64,000 nucleotides of DNA from CAZJHD01 sp964545855 (GCA_964545855.1 CAZJHD010000018.1:17484-81483), one strand, 5' to 3'; positions 55,023 through 63,984 are shown, numbered from the stretch's first letter. Translations and numbers: made by a program. Notes: generated by a model not told the origin, from the letters alone.

Positions 55023-58000
55023 TCCGCATCCTCCTCGGCCGCGCCACCGCGCTCGGCCTCGAGCCCGTGGTACGCCGCGTGGATCGCGGCCGTCTCGACG
55101 CGGCGCCGCGTCGGCACGTGCGTGCGCCGGCAGGCCACGCGCACGTCGCAGCGCTCGCAGCGGGACCGCTCGAGCGTGATCGGATGGATGCCCGCGCGCG
55201 CGAGCCGCAGAAGCTCCGCGATCCGCCGGCGGATCGCCTCGCGCTTCTCCAGGAGCTTGCTCGCCATCACGACGCGCTTCCCCTTCGCCGGCTGCGCGAT
55301 GCCACCCGTCCGATCGGGCCGAAGGACGGCGGCGACGACGGTCGGGAGCGCTCCGGTCTCGCTCTCCCGCGCGAGCGCGTAGAGCGCGAGCTGCAGCGAC
55401 GCGCCGCGCTCCATCGCCCGCAGGTTGGCGGCATCGCCGCCGCTCGCGCCGGTCTTGTAGTCGGCCACCTCCTCGCCCTCTGGGGAGACGGTCACGCGGT
55501 CGAGCGTGCCGCGCAGCACGACACCCTCGGCGCCGAAGGAGACGTCCGTCTCGAACCGGCTCTCGGCCGAGACGAGGCGCGCGCCGCCGGCCGCGAGCTC
55601 CGCGAGGTCTTCCCGCACGAAGTCCTCGACGACACCGCCCCAGAGCGAGCGCAGCGCGCGTGCGACGGCAGGGTGCGCGCGCAGCCTGCCGCGTTCCACG
55701 GCCGCGAACTCCGCGTCGAGGGCGGCGCCGAGCCGCGCTCGCCCCGCCTCGGCGATCTCCGAGGGATTCGAGTCCGCGCGGTCCCAGGGGAGCTCGTCGT
55801 AGAGGCGGTGGAGCGTCGCGTGGAGGAAGGAGCCGATCTCCCGCGGCTCGACCAGATCCTCGTCCTCGGGGCGGATCCAGCGCTCGAGACGGAGCCGATC
55901 CTGCAGGAAGAAGCGCATGGGGCACTTCCCCAGCCGATCGAGGGCCGACACCGAGAGCCGCTCGAGCGCGCACGGTCCGACGCGCCCGTCGAAGCGGAGG
56001 TCGGCGTCGGACGCGGCGGCGAACCGGTCCGTCGTCTCCACGTGCGCGAGGGCGTCCTCGAGGGCCGGGTCGAGGCGGCCGAGGCTCCGGGCGACGTCGC
56101 GGACGGCGGCGGCCGGCTCGCTCGCGCCGAGGGCGGCCGCGACGAGCGCCGTCTCGGCGTCCGCCATGCCCTCGCGCTCGATCTGCCGCGCCGCCGCCCA
56201 GCCGGGATGCACGGGGATCGACGCCGCGCCGTGCCCCGGCGACGCGACGGCCGGATCGCGCGCCGCCTCGGGCCCGCGCACGACGCGCGCCACGTCGCGC
56301 AGGAAGGTCGACGGTCCCCGCGGGCGTCCGCCCTCGTCGAGGCGCTGCCAGGAGAGGACGAGGCGCTCGCGTACGGAGGCGAGCGCGAGCGCGAAGAGGT
56401 GGCGCTCCTCGGCGAGCGGCGATCCCTTCCGCGGGATCGATGCGCGCGACCCGCGCGCCCGCGCCGCGCGCTCGAGACGATCGCGCTGCTCGTCGCGGAG
56501 CCAGGGGTCTTCCGATGCGGCGCGGGGGAGCGCTCCCTCCTGGCAGCCGAGGATCACGGCGCGACGGAAGGAGAGTCCGCGCGCCTGCTGGAGGTCGAGC
56601 ACCGCGATCCCGCCCGCGTCGCCGCGCCGCACGGCGCGGCGGCTCCGCTCGAGCGACGACGCGAGCCGGCGGACGAAGACCGCCCGGGAGCCGGGGGGCG
56701 CGACGAGCCCGTCGAGGGAGGCGGTCTCGCGCAGCGCCCCCGCGAGCGCCTCCGTCTCCTGCGGATCGCCGGCGAGGAGGACACCCGCGGCGAGCCGCTC
56801 CACGGCGATCGACTGCGGCCCCCAGGGGTCCGCGCCGCGCCACTCCGTCGCGCGTGCCTCGATCTCCGCCACCCAGCCGGCGAGCGCGCGCGCCGCGACG
56901 AGCTCGTCGGCGAGAGCGTCGCGGATCGCGGCGTCGGACGCGCCGTCGCGCAGCGTCGCGAGGCTCGCCGGCAGCTCTTCGCGCCAGAGGGCGCTCCCGT
57001 CGCGACCGGCGCGGCGCACGCATCGCTCGAGGCGATCGACGGGGACCGCGCGTCCCTCCGCCTCGGGAACGCACTGCAGCCGTCGCGCGCGCAGCAGGCG
57101 CAGCAGCGGCTCGCGGCGGAAGTCGTCGGCGAGCAGGTCCAGGAGGTCGAGCGCCGCGCGCGGACCGGGATCGCGGAGCGCCGGGAGCGTCGCCGACGAT
57201 CCGAAGGGGAGCCCGTGGGCCGCGAGCACCGGCTCCAGGATCGGCGCGTAGTCGGCGAGCGACCGCGCGAGGAGCGCGATCTCGCGGAGCGCGACGCCCT
57301 CCCCGTGCCAGCGCAGCGCCGTGCGCGCGGCCGCCGCGAGCTCCTCGCGCGCGGAGGGCGCCGCGATCCACTCCACGGCGCCGGCTTCGAGAGCCCCCGG
57401 AATCGTGGCGGCGTCGTCGAAGAGCGACTCGCACCGCGCGCCGAGGAGCGACTCCGCGCTCCAGGGCACGGCTCCGCTCGGATCGGCGCGCTCCTCGTCG
57501 ATCCGCTCCACGCCGCGCCATCCCCACTCGAAAGCCGGCCCCGCCGCGAGGCCGAGCGCGAGGCACTCGATCTCCCCCGCCGCATCGACGCGTTCGAGGA
57601 ACCCTCGCACGGCGCCCGTCAGATCGAGGGGACCCACGTGCAGGACCGGGCCGAGCCCCGCCCGCGCCGCGTCGGCGCCGCTCGACGCCTCGCGGAAGAG
57701 GGCCGCGTCGTCGAGGCACGCTCCGTCGAGACGGATCTCCAGGGCGGCGAGCGCCTCCAGCAGCGCGGTGGTGCGCGCCGAGAGGCCGGCCGAGCCTCGC
57801 GGCACGTCGCGCGACCGCAGCCCCGCGTCGCGCAGGTCGCGGAGGGTCGCCGCGAGCGTCGCTCCGGCGTCGTCGAAGCGCGCGAGCGGCTCCGCGAGGC
57901 GGGCGCCCGCCGATGCCGCCGCCTCCTCGGCCAGGACCTCGAGCGCCACGCCGCTCGCGAGCGGCCTCGTCCCCGCGGCGCTCCGCGCGAGGCCGAGCAC

Positions 58001-58216
58001 GCGCCGCGCGAGCGCGCGGTGCACGTCGAACCGGATCGCGGCGGCCGCGCCGAGCGTTTCCGCCGCGGCCGCCTGCAGGCGGCGCAGCAGCCGCGCCGTC
58101 GGCGCGACGACGGTCAAGGGAGCGAAGGGCGTCGGCCGCGCCGCCGCGAGCGCGGCCAGTCGCTCGCGGAAGGCAGCCTCCAGCGCGAAGGCGTCCGGGC
58201 AGGCGACGATCCTCAT
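55019..58216 (-). CDS. addB: AddB-like nuclease subunit
   Basis: The protein has 1065 residues. The helicase-like first two-thirds lacks a Walker A motif, so this half should be ATP-independent. The C-terminal nuclease has SALDRLGKCPMRFFLQDRL, EIGSFLHATLHRLY, RGTLDRV and VADYKTGA, then CERCDVRVAC. The cysteine in GKCPMRFF plus the C-x2-C-x5-C cluster matches the four cysteines that hold the AddB iron-sulfur cluster. The active-site D...D-Y-K residues are intact. It follows the DPP III gene by 22 bp and precedes addA with a 4-bp overlap. Confidence 0.9.
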   Translation of the reverse strand: MRIVACPDAFALEAAFRERLAALAAARPTPFAPLTVVAPTARLLRRLQAAAAETLGAAAAIRFDVHRALARRVLGLARSAAGTRPLASGVALEVLAEEAAASAGARLAEPLARFDDAGATLAATLRDLRDAGLRSRDVPRGSAGLSARTTALLEALAALEIRLDGACLDDAALFREASSGADAARAGLGPVLHVGPLDLTGAVRGFLERVDAAGEIECLALGLAAGPAFEWGWRGVERIDEERADPSGAVPWSAESLLGARCESLFDDAATIPGALEAGAVEWIAAPSAREELAAAARTALRWHGEGVALREIALLARSLADYAPILEPVLAAHGLPFGSSATLPALRDPGPRAALDLLDLLADDFRREPLLRLLRARRLQCVPEAEGRAVPVDRLERCVRRAGRDGSALWREELPASLATLRDGASDAAIRDALADELVAARALAGWVAEIEARATEWRGADPWGPQSIAVERLAAGVLLAGDPQETEALAGALRETASLDGLVAPPGSRAVFVRRLASSLERSRRAVRRGDAGGIAVLDLQQARGLSFRRAVILGCQEGALPRAASEDPWLRDEQRDRLERAARARGSRASIPRKGSPLAEERHLFALALASVRERLVLSWQRLDEGGRPRGPSTFLRDVARVVRGPEAARDPAVASPGHGAASIPVHPGWAAARQIEREGMADAETALVAAALGASEPAAAVRDVARSLGRLDPALEDALAHVETTDRFAAASDADLRFDGRVGPCALERLSVSALDRLGKCPMRFFLQDRLRLERWIRPEDEDLVEPREIGSFLHATLHRLYDELPWDRADSNPSEIAEAGRARLGAALDAEFAAVERGRLRAHPAVARALRSLWGGVVEDFVREDLAELAAGGARLVSAESRFETDVSFGAEGVVLRGTLDRVTVSPEGEEVADYKTGASGGDAANLRAMERGASLQLALYALARESETGALPTVVAAVLRPDRTGGIAQPAKGKRVVMASKLLEKREAIRRRIAELLRLARAGIHPITLERSRCERCDVRVACRRTHVPTRRRVETAAIHAAYHGLEAERGGAAEEDAE

Positions 58217-58238
58217 CGCGGCGCCCGGTCGCGGCCGA

Positions 58239-60266
58239 TCAGAGCCGGCCCGACCACTCGAGCATCTGCTGCGCGAGGTCGAGCGGATAGGAGACGCGGA
58301 CGGCGGTGATCGCCCCGGCCGTGTCGCGTGTCGCCGTGAGCCGCGGCTGGACGAAGCCCGTGTAGGCCGGCGGATCGAGCGCCGCGATGCGCGCCATCAC
58401 CTGGTCGCGGAGCGCCGGGTCGAACTTCACGCCGTAGGTCTCGACGAGCGCCTTCCCGGCGGCGTAGTCGCCCTCGGCCTTGATGCGCATGATCTCGGCG
58501 AGCAGCCGCCCGGCCGCCTGGCGCCACGCCTCGCCATCCGTCACGACGAAGTAGGTCTTCCCGTCGCGCTCGCGCCGCTCGATCGCGTCCGAGTTCGCGA
58601 GGATCCACTTCGCCACGAGCTGGCGGTTGCGCGCGTGGTCCTCCTCGATCTGGTCTCCCTCGGGCACGCGGCGGAGCTGCGCGAGGAGGGCGTTCCGCGT
58701 GTAGGACTCGTACTCGGCCAGCGCCGTCTCGAGGCCCGGCGACATGCCGCGCGCGATGGTGCCCGGGTCGCCGATGAACCAGAGGGCGACGAGGTCGGCG
58801 CGCGCCTCCTCGAGGGTCGAGTAGATCTCCTTCAGCGCCTTCGCGGGATCGCCGCCGACCTTCTCCGAGACCTTCCCCGAAGCGTGCCCGATCACCTCGT
58901 GCATGTTCGTGTGGATGTCGCTGGAGAGCGCGGACCACTTCTGCGCACGCTCGACCTCCGCCTCGTCGAAGCAGAGCTCCTTGCGCATCGAGGGCGACGT
59001 CGACTTGTCGTAGGCCTCGACGACGTTGCTCAGGTTGACGCTCTTGCTCCCGTACTGCTCGCGGATGTCCTGGGGGTTCGGGAGGTTGATGCCGACGGGC
59101 GTCACGGGGCCGCTGTCGCCCGTCTCCACGATCACGTCGATCGCATTCGCCGTGATCCCCTTCGCCTCGGCCTTCTTGTACTTCGCGTCCCAGGGCATCC
59201 GCTGCTCGAACCAGCCCGCGTTCTCGGCGATGGTGCGGATGGCCTGCGTCTTCGCGGCGTTCACGTAGGAGACGATCCCCTCGTAGGCGCCCTTCTGACC
59301 GCGCGGATCGACGTAGACCTCGATGAAGCCGTTCACCGTGTCGACCACGGCATCCGTGTCGGCGACCCAGGCGATGTTGTACTGCCGGAAGTCCTCGGCC
59401 TCGCCCGTCTGGAACCAGCGGACGAGCTTCTCCAACGCGCGCCGAGTCGGCGGCGGCGCGAAGGCGAGCGCGTCGCGGAGGTGGCCGACGACGCGGCTCA
59501 GCGGCTCGGCGTAGAGGCCCGGCGGGACCGACGCGCCATCGCCGCAGCGCCACACCTGCTCCTCGAGCGTGCCGTCGGCGCGCTTCACGAGCCGCGAGTT
59601 GAGCGGGTAGCGCTCCTCGAACCCCTCCAGGTCGGCGAGCGTGACGCCGCGGTAGAAGTTCGCCGCACTCGCCTCGAGGAGGTCGCGACCCTCGCCCGGC
59701 GACTTGTTCGTGGCGATGGGGTCGACGTGCGCCGCGAAGGGCCCGTCGAAGAGACGTCCCGCCGCCGCGGCGACGCTCTCGCCGGGTTGGACGGGAAGGC
59801 GCGCGCCCGCCGCCGCCGCGCGCGTCGCGGCCTCGACGAAGGCTTCCCGCGGGAGACGCAGGGTCTCCTTGCGGCTCGTCTGGTTGCCGTGGGGTCCGTT
59901 GTTGATCCAGAAGAGCTTCGTGTAGCGCTCCAGCTCGGCGCGCGTCTCCGGCGCGAGCGCATCGCGGCGCAGCCAGATCTCCTCGAGCCAGTCGCGCATG
60001 ACGAGAGCGTGCTCGTACTTCTGGTCGAGGAAGATGTCGCGGCCGGCGATGGCCGCCTGCGTCAGGTGGAAGGCGAGCACCTTCGTCTCGAGCGGCAGCG
60101 CCTCGAACCCGTCGGCGTAGAGCTGCACGACGGCCGCTTCGCCGACGCGCTCGAGGAGGTAGCGGCGGTCGGTCTCGGAGGGTCGCAGGTCGCGCGACGA
60201 GTCGGCGGCGCAGCCGCCGAGGATCAGGTTCGGGAGGAGCGTCACGGCGAGGGTCCATCGGCGCAT
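58239..60266 (-). CDS. Dipeptidyl-peptidase III (M49) lipoprotein
   Basis: The protein has 675 residues. The signal peptide ends in a lipobox (LILGGC near residue 19). Both M49 signatures are present: the zinc motif HEVIGH (H-E-x-x-G-H) and the second block EEARAD, with TNMHEVIGHASGKV around the first. The upstream SPSMRKELCFDEAE and YKKAEAKGITANAID blocks fit the family. It should be a zinc dipeptidase acting on peptides of a few residues, here tethered to a membrane outside the cytoplasm, unlike the soluble eukaryotic enzyme. It diverges from the S9 peptidase gene, so two extracytoplasmic peptidases share this promoter region. Confidence 0.88.
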   Translation of the reverse strand: MRRWTLAVTLLPNLILGGCAADSSRDLRPSETDRRYLLERVGEAAVVQLYADGFEALPLETKVLAFHLTQAAIAGRDIFLDQKYEHALVMRDWLEEIWLRRDALAPETRAELERYTKLFWINNGPHGNQTSRKETLRLPREAFVEAATRAAAAGARLPVQPGESVAAAAGRLFDGPFAAHVDPIATNKSPGEGRDLLEASAANFYRGVTLADLEGFEERYPLNSRLVKRADGTLEEQVWRCGDGASVPPGLYAEPLSRVVGHLRDALAFAPPPTRRALEKLVRWFQTGEAEDFRQYNIAWVADTDAVVDTVNGFIEVYVDPRGQKGAYEGIVSYVNAAKTQAIRTIAENAGWFEQRMPWDAKYKKAEAKGITANAIDVIVETGDSGPVTPVGINLPNPQDIREQYGSKSVNLSNVVEAYDKSTSPSMRKELCFDEAEVERAQKWSALSSDIHTNMHEVIGHASGKVSEKVGGDPAKALKEIYSTLEEARADLVALWFIGDPGTIARGMSPGLETALAEYESYTRNALLAQLRRVPEGDQIEEDHARNRQLVAKWILANSDAIERRERDGKTYFVVTDGEAWRQAAGRLLAEIMRIKAEGDYAAGKALVETYGVKFDPALRDQVMARIAALDPPAYTGFVQPRLTATRDTAGAITAVRVSYPLDLAQQMLEWSGRL

Positions 60267-60304
60267 GGGTGATCGGGAGCGCGCGCCGGCGGCGCGAGCG
60301 TCGG

Positions 60305-60310
60305 ACTATG
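60305..60310 (-). promoter_or_regulatory. Putative -10 CATAGT upstream of the DPP III gene
   Basis: Minus-strand context GGCCATAGTCC, about 38 nt before the ATG at 60266. No -35 is evident. Confidence 0.3.
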
Positions 60311-60340
60311 GCCGCCGGCGGCGCGGGCGAGAAGGACCTG

Positions 60341-60346
60341 TAGGAT
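60341..60346 (+). promoter_or_regulatory. Putative -10 TAGGAT upstream of the S9 peptidase gene
   Basis: Context TGTAGGATCC, ending 29 nt before the GTG at 60376 with GGAG in between, the same layout as at 1699-1704. Confidence 0.45.
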
Positions 60347-60375
60347 CCGCCGCTCGTCCCCTGCCGGAGATCTCC

Positions 60376-62430
60376 GTGGACTCGATCCGTTCCTCCCTCG
60401 CGCTGGCGCTCCTCGTCCTCGCTGGCGCCGCCGCCGCCCCCCTGCGGGCGCAGGCGACCGCGCGCCATCCGTTCACCGTCGACGACATGCTCGCGATGGA
60501 ACGGATCTCCGATCCGCAGCCTTCGCCGGACGGGAAATGGGTCGCGTTCACGCTGCGCACGACGGACCTGGCGGCGAACCGAGGACGCACGGACCTCTGG
60601 ATCGCGGCGACGGACGGATCGTCGACGCGCCGGCTGACGGAGCATCCCGACGCCGACTCCCACCCGCGCTGGATGCCCGACGGATCGGCCATCGCCTTCC
60701 TGTCGTCGCGCGGAGGCTCCTCGCAGATCTGGACCATCGCGCCGAAGGGAGGGGAGGCGAAGCCGCTCTCGTCGTTCCCCGTCGACGTGGGCGGATTCGC
60801 CATCGCGCGGGACGGGAAGCGCTTCGCCGTCGCCCTGGAGGTGTACCCCGACGCGAAGACCCTCGAGGAGACGGCCGCGCGCGACGCGGCGCGCGCGAAG
60901 GATCCCGTGAAGGCGCTCGCCTACGACACGCTGCTCTTCCGCCACTGGGACTCCTGGGAGGACGGCAAGCGCAGCCACGTCTTCGCCTGGGAGCCGGGCT
61001 CGGAGACGCCCCCCGTCGACGTGATGCCGGGCATGGACGCCGACTGCCCGACGCGCCCCTTCGGCGGCAGCGAGGACTTCACCTGGTTCCCCGGCGGCAC
61101 CGTCGTCTGCCTCGCCGCGAAGCCCGCCGGCCGCGACGCCGCCTGGTCGACGAACGTCGACCTCTGGATGGCCATGGGCGACGCGTCGCTCCCCATGGAG
61201 AGCCTCACGAAGGAGAACCGGGCCCTCGACGGCTCGCCGGTCTTCTCTCCCGACGGGCAGACCCTCGCCTATCTCGCGATGGACCGCCCCGGCTACGAGT
61301 CGGACAAGCAGACGATCGTCCTCGCCAAGGAGGAGGGCGCGCCGCGCCGGCTCACGGAGGGCTGGGACCGATCGGCCCAGGGCATCGAGTGGTCGCGCGA
61401 CGGGAAGACGATCTACACGTCGGCGACGCACCTCGGGAACGTCGGGATCTTCGCGATCGACGTGGCGAGCGGCCGCGTCACGCCTCTCGCGACGAAGGGG
61501 ACGAACGAGAGCCCGCGCGTCGCCGGAGACCGGATCGTCTACCTCCACGACGACCTCGGCTCCCCCGCCGAGATCTGGTCGATGAAGCCCGACGGGAGCG
61601 ACGCGAAGCCCGTGACGCGCGTGAACGCGGACCGCGTCGCCGGGATCGAGTGGGGAGCCTGGGAGCAGTTCTCCTTCCCAGGCTGGAACGGCGAGACGGT
61701 GCATGGCTTCGTCGTGAAGCCGGCGGGACACGTCGAGGGACGGAAGGCGCCCGTCGCGTTCCTGATCCACGGCGGCCCCCAGGGTTCCTTCGGCGACCAT
61801 TTCCACTACCGCTGGAACCCGCAGGCCTACGCGGGCGCGGGGTTCGCCGCCGTCTTCATCGACTTCCACGGGTCCACCGGCTACGGCCAGGCCTTCACCG
61901 ACAGCATCCGCGGCGACTGGGGCGGCAAACCCTACGAGGACCTGATGAAGGGCCTCGACTTCGCTCTCGCGAAGTACCCGTTCCTCGACGGCGACCGCGT
62001 CGTCGCGCTCGGCGCCTCCTTCGGCGGCTACATGATCAACTGGATCAACGGCCAGACCGATCGCTTCAAGGCTCTCGTGTGCCACGACGGGAATCTCGAC
62101 GAGCGCATGGCCTACTTCGACACGGAGGAGCTCTGGTTCCCCGAGTGGGATCACGTGGGCACGCCCTGGGAGAATCCCGGCGGCTACGCGAAGCACAACC
62201 CGATCGATCACGTCTCGAAGTGGAAGACACCGACGCTCGTGATCCACGGCGCCCTCGACTACCGCGTCGTCGACACGCAGGGGCTCTCCACCTTCACGGC
62301 GCTCCAGCGGCGCGGCGTCCCTTCGCGGCTGCTGTACTTCCCCGACGAGAACCACTGGGTGCTGAAGCCCCACAACAGCCGGCGCTGGCACCACGAGGTG
62401 CTCGCCTGGATCTCGCGCTACGCGCAGTAG
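60376..62430 (+). CDS. Secreted S9 family prolyl-oligopeptidase-like peptidase
   Basis: The protein has 684 residues from a GTG at 60376 with GGAG close upstream. A signal peptide (SSLALALLVLAGAAAAPLRAQA) precedes a beta-propeller of WD40-like PD40 repeats (SPDGKWVAFTLR; MPDGSAIAFLSSRGG; SPDGQTLAYLAMD). The catalytic alpha/beta hydrolase domain starts near residue 440 (LIHGGPQGSFGDHFHYRWNP). The triad is Ser in GASFGGYMINW, Asp in HGALDYRV and His in DENHWVL. It should cleave short peptides in the periplasm. The frataxin-like gene starts 8 bp after its stop. Confidence 0.92.
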   Translation: MDSIRSSLALALLVLAGAAAAPLRAQATARHPFTVDDMLAMERISDPQPSPDGKWVAFTLRTTDLAANRGRTDLWIAATDGSSTRRLTEHPDADSHPRWMPDGSAIAFLSSRGGSSQIWTIAPKGGEAKPLSSFPVDVGGFAIARDGKRFAVALEVYPDAKTLEETAARDAARAKDPVKALAYDTLLFRHWDSWEDGKRSHVFAWEPGSETPPVDVMPGMDADCPTRPFGGSEDFTWFPGGTVVCLAAKPAGRDAAWSTNVDLWMAMGDASLPMESLTKENRALDGSPVFSPDGQTLAYLAMDRPGYESDKQTIVLAKEEGAPRRLTEGWDRSAQGIEWSRDGKTIYTSATHLGNVGIFAIDVASGRVTPLATKGTNESPRVAGDRIVYLHDDLGSPAEIWSMKPDGSDAKPVTRVNADRVAGIEWGAWEQFSFPGWNGETVHGFVVKPAGHVEGRKAPVAFLIHGGPQGSFGDHFHYRWNPQAYAGAGFAAVFIDFHGSTGYGQAFTDSIRGDWGGKPYEDLMKGLDFALAKYPFLDGDRVVALGASFGGYMINWINGQTDRFKALVCHDGNLDERMAYFDTEELWFPEWDHVGTPWENPGGYAKHNPIDHVSKWKTPTLVIHGALDYRVVDTQGLSTFTALQRRGVPSRLLYFPDENHWVLKPHNSRRWHHEVLAWISRYAQ

Positions 62431-62438
62431 GCCGGAGC

Positions 62439-62768
62439 ATGGACCTCGCCGAGACCCGCAAACGCATCGACGCCTGCCTGACGCGCGCCGCCCGGCTCGG
62501 CGACGCCATCGATCCCGACGTGATCGACGTCTCCACGGCGGACGGCGTCGTGACCTTCGAGATGGCCGATGGCACTCGCTTCCTCCTGAACCGGCAGGCG
62601 GCCGTCGGGCAGATCTGGTTCGCGGCGGGCGCCCGCGCTTGGCACTTCGTCCACGACGGGGCGAAGGACGCGTGGGTCGACACGAAGGACGGCGTGGAGC
62701 TCTTCGAGCGCATCGCGGGCGTCCTCTCGGAGAAGATCGGGGAGAAGGTGCAGTTCCCCGGCGCCTGA
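62439..62768 (+). CDS. cyaY: Frataxin/CyaY homologue
   Basis: The protein has 109 residues. It keeps the family frame: an N-terminal helix with acidic residues (AARLGDAIDPDVIDVST), the beta-sheet blocks GVVTFEMADGTRFLLNRQ and QIWFAAGARAWHFVH, then W-V-D-T in KDAWVDTKDGVELFERI and the closing helix VLSEKIGEKV. The I/L-N-R-Q and I-W-x-A signatures and length (CyaY is about 106) fit well. Frataxins bind iron and regulate Fe-S cluster assembly. A GGAG lies 3 nt before the ATG, and the S9 gene ends 8 bp upstream, so it is probably co-expressed. Known bacterial frataxins are mainly proteobacterial, making this context unusual. Confidence 0.8.
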   Translation: MDLAETRKRIDACLTRAARLGDAIDPDVIDVSTADGVVTFEMADGTRFLLNRQAAVGQIWFAAGARAWHFVHDGAKDAWVDTKDGVELFERIAGVLSEKIGEKVQFPGA

Positions 62769-62882
62769 GGAAGGCTCGACGTCTCGGGGAAGGCACAGGC
62801 GCCGCCGCGAGCCGGCCTTGTGACGGAGGCGCATCGGCGGTCCAATGGGCGCCTCTCGCGTTCACCCCTCTCCCTCTTCGAT

Positions 62883-62887
62883 GGAGG
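62883..62887 (+). promoter_or_regulatory. Shine-Dalgarno GGAGG for the TGA-interrupted gene
   Basis: GGAGG followed by a 6-nt spacer and the ATG at 62894. It shows that translation begins upstream of the in-frame TGA. Confidence 0.7.
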
Positions 62888-62893
62888 CGACCC

Positions 62894-63886
62894 ATGTGGA
62901 AGTACGCATGCACGTTCGCCGCCGTGGCCGGCGCCCTCGCGTGGATCGCGTCGCCCGCCTCGGCGGCCTTTGGCTGAGGGCCGGGCGGCTGCGGAGGCAG
63001 CTACGCCGGTCCGGCGGATGGTGGAGGAATGGGTGCCGCGCCCTCGGGCGGTGCGGCCGGTGGAGTCTCGACGGGAGCACCTTCGGGCGGTGCCGTGCCG
63101 ACGGGCGGAGCCGCGGGCGGCGCCGTTCCCACGGGCGGTGCGGCCGGCGGTGGCATCGGCCCCGTGACGGGGCCGAGCGGCGCGAGCTGGGGCCGCCTCT
63201 CGACGGCGTCGCGCCGGCTCGAGCACGACTGGCACTTCGTGAAGCCGGAGGAGCCGGTCGCCCTCGACGCGAAGAGCGCCTTCGCGTTCCTGCAGGGCGA
63301 CGATCCGCGGCCCATGCTCCTGCTGCGCGACTGCCGCCACTCGGAGAAGGACAACGCCAAGGTCGGCGAGTACCTCCAGGACGAGCGCGTCGTGCTCGCG
63401 CTGCAGTGGTTCCACTGCGTGCGCGTCGGCTCCGACTCGATCGACCCGGGCCATCCCTTCGCGTCGCTCTTCGAGGGCGCGCGGAATCCCCACATGGTCC
63501 TCCTCACGTGGGACGGCAAGGAGCGGATCGACGTGCCCTTCATGCCGTCGGCCAATGCCCTCTGGGGCGACATGCGGAAGGTCCTGCGTCTCGACTACAA
63601 GCGGCCCGCGGACCGCGCGATCTCCGACTGGCGCGAGATCCTGAACGACTTCGACAAGATCGACACCGAGCTCGCGCGCCTGAAGGGCCAGGCCTACGGG
63701 CAGGGCGACAAGGTGAGCGCCTCCCTCGAGCGCAAGATCGAGGAAGCCGAAGCGCGTCAAGTGAAGCTCACGACGAAGGAGTCGAAGGTGAAGGACCTCG
63801 AGTTCCGGAGCCCGGAGCAGGCGGCCCTGCTCGAGAAGAAGCGCACCGCCGAGGACAACTGGCGGAAGAAGCTGCTCGGGAAGTAG
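62894..63886 (+). CDS. Secreted thioredoxin-like protein interrupted by an in-frame TGA
   Basis: Reading through the TGA at 62975-62977, the frame has 330 codons. The ATG at 62894 has a good GGAGG and opens a signal peptide (ACTFAAVAGALAWIASPASA). The TGA lies a few residues past the likely cleavage site, in the context A-F-G-(TGA)-G-P-G-G-C-G-G-S-Y. The same frame then runs through a Gly/Ala linker with a 10-residue duplication (63086-63145) whose two copies differ only at third codon positions. A thioredoxin-like domain follows (PMLLLRDCRHSEKDNAKV; VLALQWFHCVRV; MVLLTWDGKERIDV) and a C-terminal coiled coil. An ATG at 63029 could start a signal-less product but is poorly spaced from its GGAGG. 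Options are selenocysteine, a TGC/TGG-to-TGA mutation, or a sequencing error. Confidence 0.6.
62978..63012 (+). promoter_or_regulatory. SECIS-like hairpin directly after the in-frame TGA
   Basis: Stem GGGCC (62978-62982), bulged G, GGCG, GCTGC; loop GGAG (62993-62996); then GCAGC, bulged TA, CGCC, GGTCC (to 63012). That is 14 pairs, one of them G-U. The loop begins with GG 15 nt after the TGA. Bacterial SECIS elements typically have a small loop with G in the first positions at about 16 nt or more from the UGA. The high GC content makes chance hairpins common, so this is suggestive only. Confidence 0.45.
63086..63145 (+). repeat. In-frame 30-bp tandem duplication (GGAVPTGGAA twice)
   Basis: Two adjacent 30-bp units encode the same ten residues. 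All nucleotide differences are synonymous third-position changes, good evidence that this frame is translated downstream of the TGA. Confidence 0.85.
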
Positions 63887-63912
63887 CCGCGACGTTCGAC
63901 GATCCCGGGAAC

Positions 63913-63925
63913 GGGGTCAGACCCC
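63913..63925 (+). terminator. GGGGTC-A-GACCCC palindrome with T-rich flank
   Basis: A perfect 6-bp inverted repeat with a 1-nt centre, followed by TTTCTCTCTC, 26 nt after the stop at 63886. It can act as a terminator. Similar GGGGTCAGACCCC palindromes are also common as dispersed REP-like elements in other genomes. Confidence 0.5.
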
Positions 63926-63928
63926 TTT

Positions 63929-63984
63929 CTCTCTCCCGTCTCTCGTGCGCGCCGGCCGCGGCGCGCACGAGGGTCGGGAGGGAG
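63929..63984. repeat. Long inverted repeat at the window's right end
   Basis: The inner arms CTCGTGCGCGCC (63942-63953) and GGCGCGCACGAG (63960-63971) match perfectly around GGCCGC. Pairing continues outward with one mismatch and a few G-U pairs to about 63929 and 63984. The element may extend past the window. Confidence 0.7.

Noticed and set aside
51660..58216. AddAB as part of a mobile or defence element
   Set aside because: The pair is intact, coupled and flanked by ordinary peptidase and transporter genes. Composition matches the neighbours and no mobility genes are seen.
62975..62977. Genome-wide reassignment of TGA
   Set aside because: TGA is the normal stop at many unambiguous gene ends in this window, including ATGA overlaps in the serine and PspA operons.
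63029..63886. Intact gene starting at ATG 63029
   Set aside because: The GGAGG before it is only one base from the ATG, the product would lack a signal peptide, and the Gly-rich coding pattern plainly continues upstream to the TGA and signal peptide.
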